Shown here piece by piece: positions 1 through 13,100 of a stretch of DNA of 64,000 nt; the first letter of the stretch is position 1, and the number at the start of each line of letters is the position of its first letter. The position numbers and the translations under genes are program-made. Source of the stretch: Omphiscola glabra. Its lineage: Eukaryota > Mollusca > Gastropoda > Lymnaeidae. Below the pieces are notes generated by a model. The model saw only the letters and a program-made list of their open reading frames with translations, searched no databases and had not been told where the DNA came from. The stretch lies in assembly GCA_964017045.1 (NCBI GenBank), contig OZ024809.1:4425012-4489011 (forward strand), written 5' to 3'.

Positions 1-13
1 ACAGACAGGAAAG

Positions 14-122
14 TGGAGGCAGAAAGTCCAACAGGGACAGGCAGGAAAGGTATGCAGAAAGTCCAATAGGCACAGGCAGGAAAGGTGGGCAGAGAGTCCA
101 ACAGGCACTGGCAGGAAAGGTA
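14..122. repeat. 36 bp minisatellite, about 3 copies
   Basis: Three imperfect copies share the core AGTCCAACAGG and CAGGCAGGAAAGGT. No coding potential is seen. The array may continue beyond the left edge of the window. Confidence 0.75.
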
Positions 123-1077
123 GATATACATGCAAATAAGGTAGACAGCTAGCAGGTAGGCAAGGCAGAGAGACGGCCAGAACTGCAAGTAAGGTAGAAG
201 GAGAGAGACAAGTAAGTTAAGTCAGACAAGTAAGGTGGACAGCCAGCAAGACCGGCATGCAGATAATGCTGGGAGGTAAGGCAGGCAGACAGGCAGGTCA
301 GTTAGACAGCATGTAGGTCAGGCGAAAAGATAGCCAGACAAGCAGGTGGGACAGAGAGAGAAAGAGAGAGAGAGAGGCAGAGAGTAAGAGAGAGCGAGCG
401 ATAGACAGAGAGAAATATTAAGACCTATTAAGACAGGAGACGGTCATTAAAACGTATGACAAGTAAAAGAAAACAAAAAGCGTAACACCAGATCTGTAGT
501 AGTAGTGCTAAAGAACGTTTCATCAAATATAGCCTACCATAAAATGGTTGAATTCAGCCATTACTGTATTGCATCACTCCAGCCTTTCACCCGGGTCAGC
601 CACGGTGGATGGGGGGGGGGGGGGGGGGGTTGGGGTGAGGGGGGGGGAGGGAGTAAATCAAGCGGCGTCCCGAAATGGCCGCTCATTAATTCAATAACGT
701 CTCGGGTATAAATAGAATACATCATCCCGCCATCTAAAAATGGCATCCGCTGCAGCCAATGGCCGCCATTCATCAAACCGAGGCCGTAAAACGCCATTGG
801 TTGTTATGGACGCTAGGTGAAGAGTCCAGCCGCGCTAGTGGGGCTTTGTAGTGTTTTGTTCGTGTTTGTAGTTTGTATTGTTTTGTTAGTGATTCCAATT
901 GATACGGTAGATGTTAGCGGGTTTGGATTTGTCTTGTGATCGCTGCCATGTCAACAAGGTAACTATCGTCAATGGCGTTGTGGAGTAGAAGACACACAAA
1001 CACAAACACACAAAAAAAACATAAAAACGATGAAACGATCTCCAGGTCGTCTTAGCTTGGTCCTTGATAATGTGAAT
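123..1077. other. non-coding; AG-rich stretch and a long poly-G run
   Basis: Positions 123-420 are purine-rich, with degenerate short repeats around AGGTAGACAG and a GA-rich part near 355-400. A run of 19 G lies at about 611-629. I see no recognisable gene, splice-bounded exon or RNA gene. Confidence 0.6.
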
Positions 1078-1256
1078 GGTGTGTGATATGTCTTTGGGTG
1101 AATGGTGTGGGATAAGTCTTTGGGTGAATGGTGTGTGATGTGATATGTCTTTGGGTGAATTCTGTGTGATATGTCTTTGCGTGAATGGTGTGTGATATGA
1201 CTTTGGGTGAATTCTGTGTGATATGTCTTTGGGTGAATGGTGTGTGAAATGACTTT
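1078..1256. repeat. 26 bp minisatellite, about 6.5 copies
   Basis: The repeated core is GTCTTTGGGTGAATGGTG followed by TGTGATAT. Some copies carry GAATTC in place of GAATGG, and one unit has a 4-5 bp length change. A poly-C run (about 1272-1286) follows directly. Three overlapping minus-strand reading frames here are only translations of the repeat. Confidence 0.85.
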
Positions 1257-1796
1257 GAAAAAAAATTGCCGCCCCCCCCCCCCCCCAAATGCGTTTGTAT
1301 TCAAAATATTTCTGTTTATGAATCCTATTAAATTTCTGTTTCATGTTAAGGACCCTTTGTAATGAAATTGTGACGAAGGCATCAATCTAGCCATACCAGA
1401 GACACCAACTTTGGTGGCCTCCCCCCCACTCCCCTCCCCCACCCCGATCCCCTATGGCGGACATGGACATAAGAGGGCCATGTACCAGGTAACAACAAAC
1501 TACGCGTAATGAATAAAATGGTAGCATGTGAGCGACTGTGTTAGGGGGAGGCATAACACAGAGACAAATACACAAATACTGAAACGGTTCCCAGGGAACC
1601 TGGAACAAGGCATCAAAGGGAAGGTGAGGGGCACCCGACAAATAAACAAACAAGGCAGGTCTGTTGGGGGTCGCGAGGAAGATGTGTGAGTATTTACGTG
1701 AAGAGGGGGCGGTTCAAAGGTTAGAGAGAGGGTTATTGAGTTCAGTCGATAAGTGATGCGAATGTTAGTGTGGTAAAAATGGGGCTTCGAGGTAGA
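1257..1796. other. non-coding, no feature recognised
   Basis: The stretch contains C-rich and G-rich runs (1273-1286, about 1420-1445). No protein family match could be recognised in either strand. Confidence 0.5.
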
Positions 1797-1934
1797 AAAA
1801 ACGCTTGTGGGTAGAAGATGGGCTTGTGGGTAGAAGATGGGCTTGTGGGTAGAAGATGGGCTTGTGGGTAGAAGATTTGCTTGTGGGTAGAAGATGGGCT
1901 TGTGGGTAGAAGATGGGTTTGTGGGTAGAAGATG
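1797..1934. repeat. 19 bp minisatellite, about 7 copies
   Basis: The unit GGGCTTGTGGGTAGAAGAT is repeated almost perfectly. Single-base changes occur in the fourth copy and the last copies. Confidence 0.9.
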
Positions 1935-2334
1935 ATAGTTGTTGTAAGGAGATGGTGGTTTTTATGTTCTTAAATTAGGGAATGGTGACTGTCAACACTT
2001 TGGGAGAGGAGAAAAAGTGTGTGGGGGGTGGGGAAGGGCACTGATTGGTGCAACGTTCAATACCGCAGAAGTGAAAGGTTACACAAATTAGGCCATTTTC
2101 GAAAGCAGGTGAATGGTGATGTTTCACAGGTCTGTGTTTGCGAGTCGTGTTCCATCTACCAAAAATATTCTTCATTGTTTTATTGATTCGCGTGAGATAT
2201 TTCTTAAAAATAGACAAAGACCAAATCCAGTGGTCTTCAACTCAGTGGGGGGCCATTTGTGTCACACATCATGCTAGGCACGTCAATGTTAGAAATATTC
2301 ATGTCAACCACAGCCGCGTGTACCAGTTTTGTGT

Positions 2335-2448
2335 TGGCCAAAGCAATATTAGCCAGAGCAATATTAGCCAGAGCAATATTAGCCAAAGCAATATTAGCCA
2401 AAGAAATATTAGCCAAAGCAATACTAGCCAAAGCCATTTTAGCTAAAG
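2335..2448. repeat. 15 bp minisatellite, about 7-8 copies
   Basis: The unit is AGCAATATTAGCCAA with G/A and C/T changes. Because 15 is a multiple of three, it leaves open frames on both strands, which are not evidence of a gene. Confidence 0.9.
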
Positions 2449-2540
2449 TATTTTTTTTTTAATTTAAAAAAATCACGCGAAAAGCCTCACCCCATTATTT
2501 TCAAACTTCTCTGAACTAGAGACATAATTATAGGAAGGAG

Positions 2541-2562
2541 ATATATATATATATATATATAT
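2541..2562. repeat. (AT)n microsatellite
   Basis: An uninterrupted AT dinucleotide run of about 22 bases. Confidence 0.95.
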
Positions 2563-3342
2563 TATGCAGTTATTGCGACGTTATCGGTCGGGTTATTTGT
2601 CCCCGAAAAGGAATTAAAACACCTGCAAGATGATGAGGGGAACGCGGAGTCTGCGAACAATCTCTCCAGACTCCGCTGCCCCAGACTTAACCCAGCCACC
2701 ATGCCCTCGCCAGCCCCAACACGTAACAAAGGGCATTCTTGATCTTGTTTTGTCTCCCCCGTTACGGTGCGCACACAGGTGCATTACAAAAGTTTCACCT
2801 GCACGTGTCCAGCTTGACCCTTACTGACCAGTCGGACTAATAGCCGGGCACGCCCGCCCGCGCGTCCCCGGCTGGCCATCTGGCCACGCTCGCGGGCAGT
2901 CGTGGTCACTCGGCGCCCTGCTCAGGTCAGCCCAACTGTTGATGACCTTTGCGTGCTGGTCAGTCAGGTGGTCTGGTCCGGTCTGCTCGGGCCAGTGCAG
3001 ATCAAAGCGACTGTTCTACGATTTTAAAAAGTGGCCTCACGGGAGGGGAGCTGGGTAGTGGAGCAGTATTAGGACGGAATGTGGCTATTTATAGATCACT
3101 GCAGGCAGTAGACCATTTGAATAATGGTTGAACTTTTTTTTTTACCTATCTGGTGCATTGTTTGTCCCGCTGAAAACTCTAGCAATGTATTTACAATTAT
3201 TTTGTAACTTCCGCACAGACACAAGCCACTAGAGATTGGATATTTTAGTTTTGGTTCTATTTTAAAGTTTTGTGAGTGGGTGGATCTGGATTTTACACAC
3301 AAAAAATATGCCACATCCGGCATGATAGCTTTATATTCAGTG
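2563..3342. other. non-coding, locally GC-rich
   Basis: Positions 2620-3080 are richer in G and C than the neighbours, and positions 2840-3000 hold many short GGTCAG/CTGGTC-like words. No gene or RNA was recognised. Confidence 0.45.
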
Positions 3343-3554
3343 GCACCACATCTCTGAACACCACGAGGTCACACACCACATCTCTGAACACCGCGAGGTC
3401 AAACACCACATCTCTGAACACCACGAGGTCACAGACCACATCTCTGAACACCACGAGGTCACACACCACATCTCTGAACACCACGAGGTCACACACCACA
3501 TCTCTGAACACCACGAGGTCACACACCACATCTCTAAACACCACGAGGTCACAC
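3343..3554. repeat. 30 bp minisatellite, 7 copies
   Basis: Near-perfect copies of a 30 bp unit with core ACCACATCTCTGAACACC followed by ACGAGGTCACAC. Differences are single bases (CGCG for CACG, AACACC for ACACCA, TAAACA in the last unit). The period is a multiple of three, so it is open in several frames. Confidence 0.95.
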
Positions 3555-4865
3555 CTGCACCGGTGGGTCCACAATTCCTTCAAAGAATAATCCCTACCAT
3601 GTAAATGAGCACCAATAAACATTTGAAATTATTTGTGATAGAAACAGGTGGGCGGAGGGGAAGGGGTGACACAACCTGTTTTATATCTCAAACGCGATCG
3701 CGGTCCTCAAACCTCTTTTCTTTTTCATAAAACATTAAATTAAATTACAACATCGATCAAAGCGGTCGTCACAGTTACAGCGCATGAAAAAAGGGGGTTG
3801 GGGGGGGGAGGATGCGGCTCCAATCATGTTTGATCAATTCTCACATTGTCACTCTCTTCGGAATGTTTGAGATATTGGCGCAGGCACTTTGCTCCTCCGT
3901 TAAAACTTGTAGGATATGCGCCTTTGATGTTTTGAAATAAAGGGACACACCTAAAGCTCATCTGTAAAGCATGTATAACAGGATGGGTCTGGGGTATTTG
4001 GGAGGAGGTGTCGTTTTCTTTTGAGGTGATTTTGAAGAAATTGAGATCCTCTCTGTGTATTGAAGGAACATGTTCCACGGAACCGACGCCAGTTTGTTAA
4101 AGCAATGGTCAGGAAATCGCCATCACGAATCCGCCACACCCCGTTGATAGCCTCCCCCTTTGTAGTGAGCACGCGTGTCAACCCCGCGTGACCCCGGTCC
4201 TCATGGGAAGTCCATTGGCCGAAGTGACCGCTAGATGACCACCGGAGGTAAGAGCTCGAGGAGTGGACATCGCGACGCTGGCTGCACGATGTTTTCTTCG
4301 CTCTTGTCCTCACAGAGTTAAGGACTGGACATATGCCCGGACGGTTTGGCTTTGAGAGTAAGAATGGGCAGGTGCCGGGACAATTTGGCTTTGAGAGTAA
4401 GACTCTGACTTGCATACCTGACCTCTCTTAATGTGATAAAAATTTGTCGGGCTAACGACGTAATAAAACAAATTTGCCTTTTATTTTAACTCAAACTTTT
4501 TTTTTTTACATTTTAAACAAATTATAAAAAGTGATTTTTTTAAAAACAAATATAATTTGACAATTATAGCAATACGTCGCATGCTGACGCCATTGCTTGA
4601 GGGGGTTAAAAATATATCATTATCAATTTTTCCCCAACGCGGGACATATCACTGATTCCCGACCATATCGAGCGTTAATCTCAGTGGATCTCGAGTCCAA
4701 GCTCAGACTGGCGACTCTTATGCAAGTCAGCCAAAGTGAATCATGAGACAGAGACACTGACGGAAATCGAATTATAAAACGTCTGCGAAAAAAATGTCAT
4801 CGAGCCCAAATAATGGGACCCCACCAGAAAATATGTTCGGCACTTTTCACGTTGAACGGCAGTAG
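3555..4865. other. non-coding, no gene recognised
   Basis: A 154-codon minus-strand frame (3951-4415) contains a short internal duplication of CTCAAAGCCAAA-type sequence (4346-4400), but it resembles no family I know. Positions 4440-4640 are strongly AT-rich. Confidence 0.45.
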
Positions 4866-5998
4866 ACAACTGTAAGTCAGCCAAAGCATCGTGTCCAGAT
4901 AAGTGCAAGCCAGCCAAAGCACCAGGTCCAGATAAGTGCAAGCCAGCCTAAGCACCAGGTCCAGACTAGTGCAAGTCAGCTTAAGCACCAGGTCCAGATA
5001 AGTGCAAGCCAGCCAAAGCACCAGGTCCAGATAAGTGCAAGTCAGCCAAAGCACCAGGTCCAGATAAGTGCAAGTCAGCTTAAGCACCAGGTCCAGACAA
5101 GTGCAAGTCAGCCAAAGCACCAGGTCTAGATAAGTGCAAGTCAGCCAAAGCATCAGGTCCTCATAAATGCAAGTCAGCCAAAGCATCAGGTCCAGATAAG
5201 TGCAAGTCAGTCTAAGCACCAGGTCCAGATAAGTGCAAGTCAGCATACGCACCAGGTCCAGATAAGTGCAAGTCAGACTAAGCACCAGGGCCAGATAAGT
5301 GCAAGTCAGCCTACGCACCAGGTCCAGATAAGTGCAAGTCAGACTAAGCACCAGGGCCAGATAAGTGCAAGTCAGCGTACGCACCAGGTCCAGATAAGTG
5401 CAAGTCAGACTAAGCACCAGGTCCAGATAAGTGCAAGTCAGCCTACGCACCAGGTCCAGATAAGTGCAAGTCAGTCTAAGCACCAGGTCCAGATAAGTGC
5501 AAGTCAGCCTACGCACCAGGTCCAGATAAGTGCAAGTCAGACTAAGCACCAGGGCCAGATAAGTGCAAGTCAGCGTACGCATCAGGTCCAGATAAGTGCA
5601 AGTCAGACTAAGCACCAGGTCCAGATAAGTGCAAGTCAGTCTAGGCACCAGGTCCAGATAAGTGCAAGTCAGCGTACGCACCAGGTCCAGATAAGTGCAA
5701 GTCAGACTAAGCACTAGGTCCAGATAAGTGCAAGTCAGCGTACGCACCAGGTCCAGATAAGTGCAAGTGAGCCTACGCACCAGGTCAAGATAAGTGCAAG
5801 TCAGACTAAGCACCAGGGCCAGATAAGTGCAAGTCAGCCTACGCACCAGGTCCAGATAAGTGCAAGTCAGTCTAAGCACCAGGTCCAGATAAGTGCAAGT
5901 CAGCCTACGCACCAGGTCCAGATAATTGCAAGTCAGCCTACGCACCAGGTCCAGATAAGTGCAAGTCAGACTAAGCACCAGGGCCAGATAAGCGCAAC
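4866..5998. repeat. 33 bp minisatellite, about 34 copies
   Basis: The core is CAGGTCCAGATAAGTGCAAG followed by TCAGCCTACGCAC. Variants at the last third (CCTACGCAC, GACTAAGCAC, GCCAAAGCAC) alternate non-randomly, so pairs of units appear to have been copied together. The minus strand is open for 393 codons (4797-5978), encoding an 11-residue repeat LTCTYLDLVRR. I regard this as a consequence of the period being a multiple of three. It has no signal peptide and no recognisable domain at either end. Confidence 0.93.
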
Positions 5999-7197
5999 GC
6001 CATCTGATGGACCAAGTAATTTACTTTTTAAAAAAACAAAAAAAAAACATCCTTAGTCATTGGAATATCTCCACTAGAGGAGATTTCAGGGCCCAGTGAT
6101 AAAAATAGAACAAACTTCGAAGGAGAGCTTGAAACAATTTTACTCGCTCTGAAAAAGGTGCACTGTCGTCTAGCGAGTAGAAAAAAGTTTCCAAAACCAT
6201 TGTGGTCTTCACCGGCCCACAGTTTGCTCTTGAATTTGTGCGGGAAGGAGCTCGACGGATTCAACAATAGTCAACGCCATTTTGTTAACAGTAGAAGGCA
6301 TCCGTGCACGTGTTGGCGTGGTCGTCCACCAATTGGGTCCTTTGTCACCATGAGGTGTGGGGCAAAACGAGAGAGCAGAACCCCTTGCGCGACATGGTGT
6401 AGGCCAGCCCCAACCTGACAGGCCCCTGACTCAAATGGGAGCCAGAGCCGGGCTCCAATGCCACTTTCGCGAAGAGTGGCTCAGCAGCTGAGCGGTGCGA
6501 TACACGAAACGGGGGCTCTACCATACCCTTCTGCGGACCCTGGTGAAAACTGGCACGAAGTGATCAGGGCCTCATTGCGGACCGAGCACTGTACGACACA
6601 AAGTTACCTTCATGGAATTTGCCCACGTACTGAACATGGCCTCATTGCAGACCTATCATTGCACGACACGAAGTTACCTACATGGAATCGGCCCACGTAC
6701 TGAAACAGCGCCTCATTGCGGACCGAGCACCGTACAACACGAAGTTAGCCACTTCTGACCCGAACAATTCTAAATGTAATACTTTATGAAAAACTTGTGC
6801 GGGCCGAAAGATAATAGCAAAGGGGCGAAAGCTATTAAGAAAACAATAATAACAAGAATATTTCGTTACTTCGCGAGCCGCCAATTGGGTGATGCGCAGC
6901 ATGTGGCCCGCGGGCCGTATGTTGTGCATGCCTGACCTACATGGAATCGGCTCACATATAGGGATCCTTACTGGCGCGGGGCAGTGGACCAACTAATCTT
7001 ATTGAGTTCTCCGATACCAAGGAAAGCTTTGGCGGGTCAAACAAGGAAGCTTGTGTTTATCATTTAACTCTGCGGAATGAGGAACTGTATTCAAAGTTCA
7101 CGGATTAGGAAGGATGAGATCCACTGATTTAACTTATGACGACGCCCGCTGGATTATGCTCGCCTGTGATGTGCTAGCCAAAGTTATGAACGTTCAT
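5999..7197. other. non-coding with a short 70 bp direct repeat
   Basis: At about 6571-6745 a unit of about 70 bp occurs roughly 2.5 times. It begins CCTCATTGCGGACCGAGCAC and includes TGGAATC and CCCACGTACTGAA. A further fragment of it (CTACATGGAATCGG) lies at 6938. Nothing else was recognised. Confidence 0.55.
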
Positions 7198-10100
7198 GCT
7201 CATCCTTACAAGAGCATGATACATCCTAACAAGAGAATGACATATCTTAACAAGAGCATGATACATCCTAACAAGAGCATGACACATCCTAACAAGAGCA
7301 TGATACATCCTAACAAGAGAATGACACATCCTAACAAGAGCATGACACATCCTAACAAGAGCATGACACATCCTAACAAGAGAAGGACACATCCTAACAA
7401 GAGCATGACACATCCTAAAAAGAGCATGATACATACTAACAAGAGCATGACACATCCTAACAAGAGCATGATACATCCTAACAAGAGCATGACAAGTCCT
7501 AACAAGAGCATGATACATCCTAACAAGAGAATGACACATCATAACAAGAGCATGACACATTCTAACAAGAGCATGACACATCCTAACAAGAGAAGGGCAC
7601 ATCCTAACAAGAGCATGACACATCCTAACAAGAGCATGACACATCCTAACAAGAGCATGACACATCCTAACAAGAGCATGATACATCCTAACAAGAGAAT
7701 GACACATCCTAACAAGAGCATGACACATCCTAACAAGAGCATGACACATCCTAACAAGAGAATGACACATCCTAACAAGAGCATGACACATCCTAACAAG
7801 AGCATGACACATCCTAACAAGAGCATGACATATCCTAACAAGAGAATGACACATCCTAACAAGAGCATGACACATCCTAACAAGAGCATGACACATCCTA
7901 ACAAGAGAATGACACATCCTAACAAGAGCATGACACATCCTAACAAGAGAATGACACATCCTAACAAGAGAAGGACACATCCTAACAAAAGCATGACACA
8001 TCCTAACAAGAGAATGACACATCCTAACAAGAGAAGGACACATCCTAACAAGAGAAGGACACATCCTAACAAGAGAAGGACACATCCTAACAAAAGCATG
8101 ACACATCCTAACAAGAGAATGACACATCCTAACAAAAGCATGACACATCCTAACAAGAGAAGGACACATCCTAACAAGAGAATGACACATCCTAACAAGA
8201 GCATGACACACCCTAACAAGAGAATGACACATCCTAACAAAAGCATGACACATCCTAACAAGAGAATGACACATCCTAACAAGAGAAGGACACATCCTAA
8301 CAAGAGAAGGACACATCCTAACAAGAGAATGACACACCCTAACAAGAGAATGACACATCCTAACAAGAGAATGACACACCCTAACAAGAGAATGACACAT
8401 CCTAACAAGAGAATGACACATCCTAACAAGAGAATGACACATCCTAACAAGAGAATGACACACCCTAGCAAGAGAATGACACATCCTAACAAGAGAATGA
8501 CACATCCTAACAAGAGAATGACACACCCTAACAAGAGAAGGACACATCCTAACAAGAGAAGGACACATCCTAAGAAGAGAAGGACACATCCTAACAAGAG
8601 AATGACACACCCTAACAAGAGAAGGACACATCCTAACAAGAGAATGACACATCCTAACAAGAGCATGACACACCCTAACAAGAGAATGACACATCCTAAC
8701 AAAAGCATGACACATCCTAACAAGAGAATGACACATCATAACAAGAGAAGGACACATCCTAACAAGAGAAGGACACATCCTAACAAGAGAATGACACACC
8801 CTAACAAGAGAATGACACACCCTAACAAGAGAATGACACATCCTAACAAGAGCATGACACATCCTAACAAGAGAATGACACATCCTAACAAGAGCATGAC
8901 ACATCCTAACAAGAGAATGACACATCCTAACAAGAGAAGGACACATCCTAACAAAAGCATGACACATCCTAACAAGAGAATGACACATCCTAACAAGAGA
9001 AGGACACATCCTAACAAGAGAAGGACACATCCTAACAAAAGCATGACACATCCTAACAAGAGAATGACACATCCTAACAAGAGCATGACACATCCTAACA
9101 AGAGAAGGACACATCCTAACAAGAGAATGACACATCCTAACAAGAGCATGACACACCCTATCAAGAGAATGACACATCCTAACAAGAGAATGACACATCC
9201 TAACAAGAGAATGACACATCCTAACAAGAGAAGGACACATCCTAACAAGAGAAGGACACATCCTAACAAGAGAATGACACATCCTAACAAGAGAAGGACA
9301 CATCCTAACAAGAGAATGACACATCCTAACAAAAGCATGACACATCCTAACAAGAGAATGACACATCATAACAAGAGAAGGACACATCCTAACAAGAGAA
9401 GGACACATCATAACAAAAGCATGACACATCCTAACAAGAGAATGACACATCCTAACAAGAGAAGGACACATCCTAACAAGAGAAGGACACATCCTAACAA
9501 AAGCATGACACATCCTAACAAGAGAATGACACATCCTAACAAGAGAATGACACATCCTAACAAGAGCATGACACATCCTAACAAGAGAAGGACACATCCT
9601 AACAAGAGAATGACACATCCTAACAAGAGCATGACACACCCTAACAAGAGAATGACACATCCTAACAAGAGAATGACACATCCTAACAAGAGAATGACAC
9701 ATCCTAACAAGAGAATGACACATCTTAACAAGAGAATGACACATCCTAACAAGAGAATGACACATCCTAACAAAAGAATGACACATCCTAACAAGAGAAT
9801 GACACATCCTAACAAGAGAAGGACACATCCTAACAAGAGAAGGACACATCCTAACAAAAGCATGACACATCCTAACAAGAGAATGACACATCCTAACAAG
9901 AGCATGACACATCCTAACAAGAGAAGGACACATCCTAACAAGAGAATGACACATCCTAACAAGAGCATGACACACCCTAACAAGAGAATGACACATCCTA
10001 ACAAGAGAATGACACATCCTAACAAGAGAATGACACATCCTAACAAGAGAAGGACACATCCTAACAAGAGAAGGACACATCATAACAAGAGAATGACACA

Positions 10101-13100
10101 TCCTAACAAGAGAAGGACACATCCTAACAAGAGAATGACACATCCTAACAAAAGCATGACACATCCTAACAAGAGAATGACACATCATAACAAGAGAATG
10201 ACACATCCTAACAAGAGAAGGACACATCCTAACAAGAGAATGACACACCCTAACAAGAGAATGACACACCCTAACAAGAGAATGACACATCCTAACAAGA
10301 GAATGACACACCCTAACAAGAGAATGACACACCCTAACAAGAGAAGGACACATCCTAACAAGAGAATGACACACCCTAACAATAGAATGACACATCCTAA
10401 CAAGAGAATGACACATCCTAACAAGAGAATGACACATCCTAACAAGAGAATGACACATCCTAACAAGAGAATGACACATCCTAACAAGAGAATGACACAC
10501 CCTAACAAGAGAATGACACACCCTAACAAGAGAATGACACATCCTAACAAGAGAAGGACACATCCTAACAAGAGAAGGACACACCCTAACAAGAGAATGA
10601 CACATCCTAACAAGAGAATGACACACCCTAACAAGAGAATGACACACCCTAACAAGAGAAGGACACATCCTAACAAGAGAATGACACACCCTAACAAGAG
10701 AATGACACATCCTAACAAGAGAATGACACATCCTAACAAGAGAATGACACATCCTAACAAGAGAATGACACATCCTAACAAGAGAATGTCTTATCCTAAC
10801 AAGAGAATGACACACCCTAACAAGAGAATGACACATCCTAACAAGAGAATGACACATCCTAACAAGAGAATGACACACCATCACAAGAGAATGACACATC
10901 CTAACACGAGAATGACACATCCTAACAAGAGCATGACACATCCTAACAAGAGAATGACACACCCTAACAAGAGAAGGACACATCCTAACAAGAGCATGAC
11001 ACATCCTAACAAGATAATGACACATCCTAACAAGAGAATGACACACCCTAACAAGAGAAGGACACATCCTAACAAGAGCATGACACATCCTAACAAGAGA
11101 AGGACACATCCTAACAAGAGCATGACACATCCTAACAAGAGAAGGACACATCCTAACAAGAGAAGGACACACCCTAACAAGAGAATGACACATCCTAACA
11201 AGAGAATGACACATCCTAACAAGAGAAGGACACATCCTTACAAGAGAAGGACACACCCTAACAAGAGAATGACACATCCTAACAAGAGAATGACACATCC
11301 TAACAAGAGAAGGACACACCCTAACAAGAGAAGGACACACCCTAACAAGAGAATGACACATCCTAACAAGAGAAGGACACATCCTAACAAGAGAAGGACA
11401 CACCCTAACAAGAGAATGACACATCCTAACAAGAGCATGACACACCCTAACAAGAGAATGACACACCCTAACAAGAGAAGGACACATCTTAACAAAAGCA
11501 TGACACATCCTAACAAGAGAATGACACATCCTAACAAGAGAATGACACATCCTAACAAGAGAATGACACACCCTAACAAGAGAATGACACATCCTAACAA
11601 GAGCATGACACATCCTAACAAGAGAATGACACATCCTAACAAGAGCATGACACATCCTAACAAGAGAAGGACACATCCTAACAAGAGAAGGACACATCCT
11701 AACAAGAGAATGACACACCCTAACAAGAGAAGGACACATCCTAACAAGAGCATGACACATCCTAACAAGAGAATGACACATCCTAACAAGCGAATGACAC
11801 ATCCTAACAAGAGAATGACACACCCTAACAAGAGAAGGACACATCCTAACAAGAGAATGACACACCCTAACAAGAGAATGACACATCCTAACAAGAGAAT
11901 GACACACCCTAACAAGAGAAGGACACATCCTAACAAGAGCATGACACATCCTAACAAGAGAATGACACATCCTAACAAGAGAATGACACATCCTAACAAG
12001 AGAATGACACACCCTAACAAGAGAAGGACACATCCTAACAAGAGAATGACACACCCTAACAAGAGAAGGACACATCTTAACAAGAGAATGACACACCCTA
12101 ACAAGAGAATGACACATCCTAACAAGAGAATGACACACCCTAACAAGAGAAGGACACATCCTAACAAGAGCATGACACATCCTAACAAGAGAATGACACA
12201 CCCTAACAAGAGAAGGACACATCCTAACAAGAGCATGACACACCCTAACAAGATAATGACACACCCTAACAAGAGAATGACACACCCTAACAAGAGAAGG
12301 ACACATCCTAACAAGTGCATGACACATCCTAACAAGAGCATGACACATCCTAACAAGAGAAGGACACATCCTAACAAGAGAAGGACACATCCTAACAAGA
12401 GAAGGACACATCCTAACAAGAGCATGACACATCCTAACAAGAGAATGACACATCCTAACAAGAGAAGGACACACCCTAACAAGAGAATGACACATCCTAA
12501 CAAGAGAATGACACATCCTAACAAGAGAAGGACACATCCTAACAAGAGAAGGACACACCCTAACAAGAGAATGACACATCCTAACAAGAGAATGACACAT
12601 CCTAACAAGAGAAGGACACACCCTAACAAGAGAAGGACACACCCTAACAAGAGAATGACACATCCTAACAAGAGAAGGACACATACTAACAAGAGAAGGA
12701 CACACCCTAACAAGAGAATGACACATCCTAACAAGAGCATGACACACCCTAACAAGAGAATGACACACCCTAACAAGAGAAGGACACATCCTAACAAGAG
12801 CATGACACATCCTAACAAGAGAATGACACATCCTAACAAGAGAATGACACATCCTAACAAGAGAATGACACACCCTAACAAGAGAAGGACACATCCTAAC
12901 AAGAGAAGGACACATCCTAACAAGAGAATGACACACCCTAACAAGAGAAGGACACATCTTAACAAGAGAATGACACATCCTAACAAGAGAAGGACACATC
13001 CTAACAAGAGAATGATACATCCTAACAAGAGAATGACACATCCTAACAAGAGAAGAACACATCCTAACAAGAGAAGGACACATCCTAACAAGAGAATGAC

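Noticed and set aside
1078..1256. CRISPR-like direct repeats
   Set aside because: Like the other arrays in the window, the units are contiguous with no unique spacers, and the setting is eukaryotic.
2225..2300. hAT end CAGTGGTCTTCAACTCAGTG beside the 15 bp array
   Set aside because: Only one end is visible. No inverted partner or 8 bp duplication was found.
3951..4415. A 154-codon minus-strand gene
   Set aside because: It contains a short internal duplication but no known motif. Chance openness in a moderately GC-rich stretch is sufficient.
4797..5978. A 393-residue minus-strand protein of 11-residue repeats
   Set aside because: Explained by a 33 bp repeat without stops in that frame. No unique N- or C-terminal domain is present.
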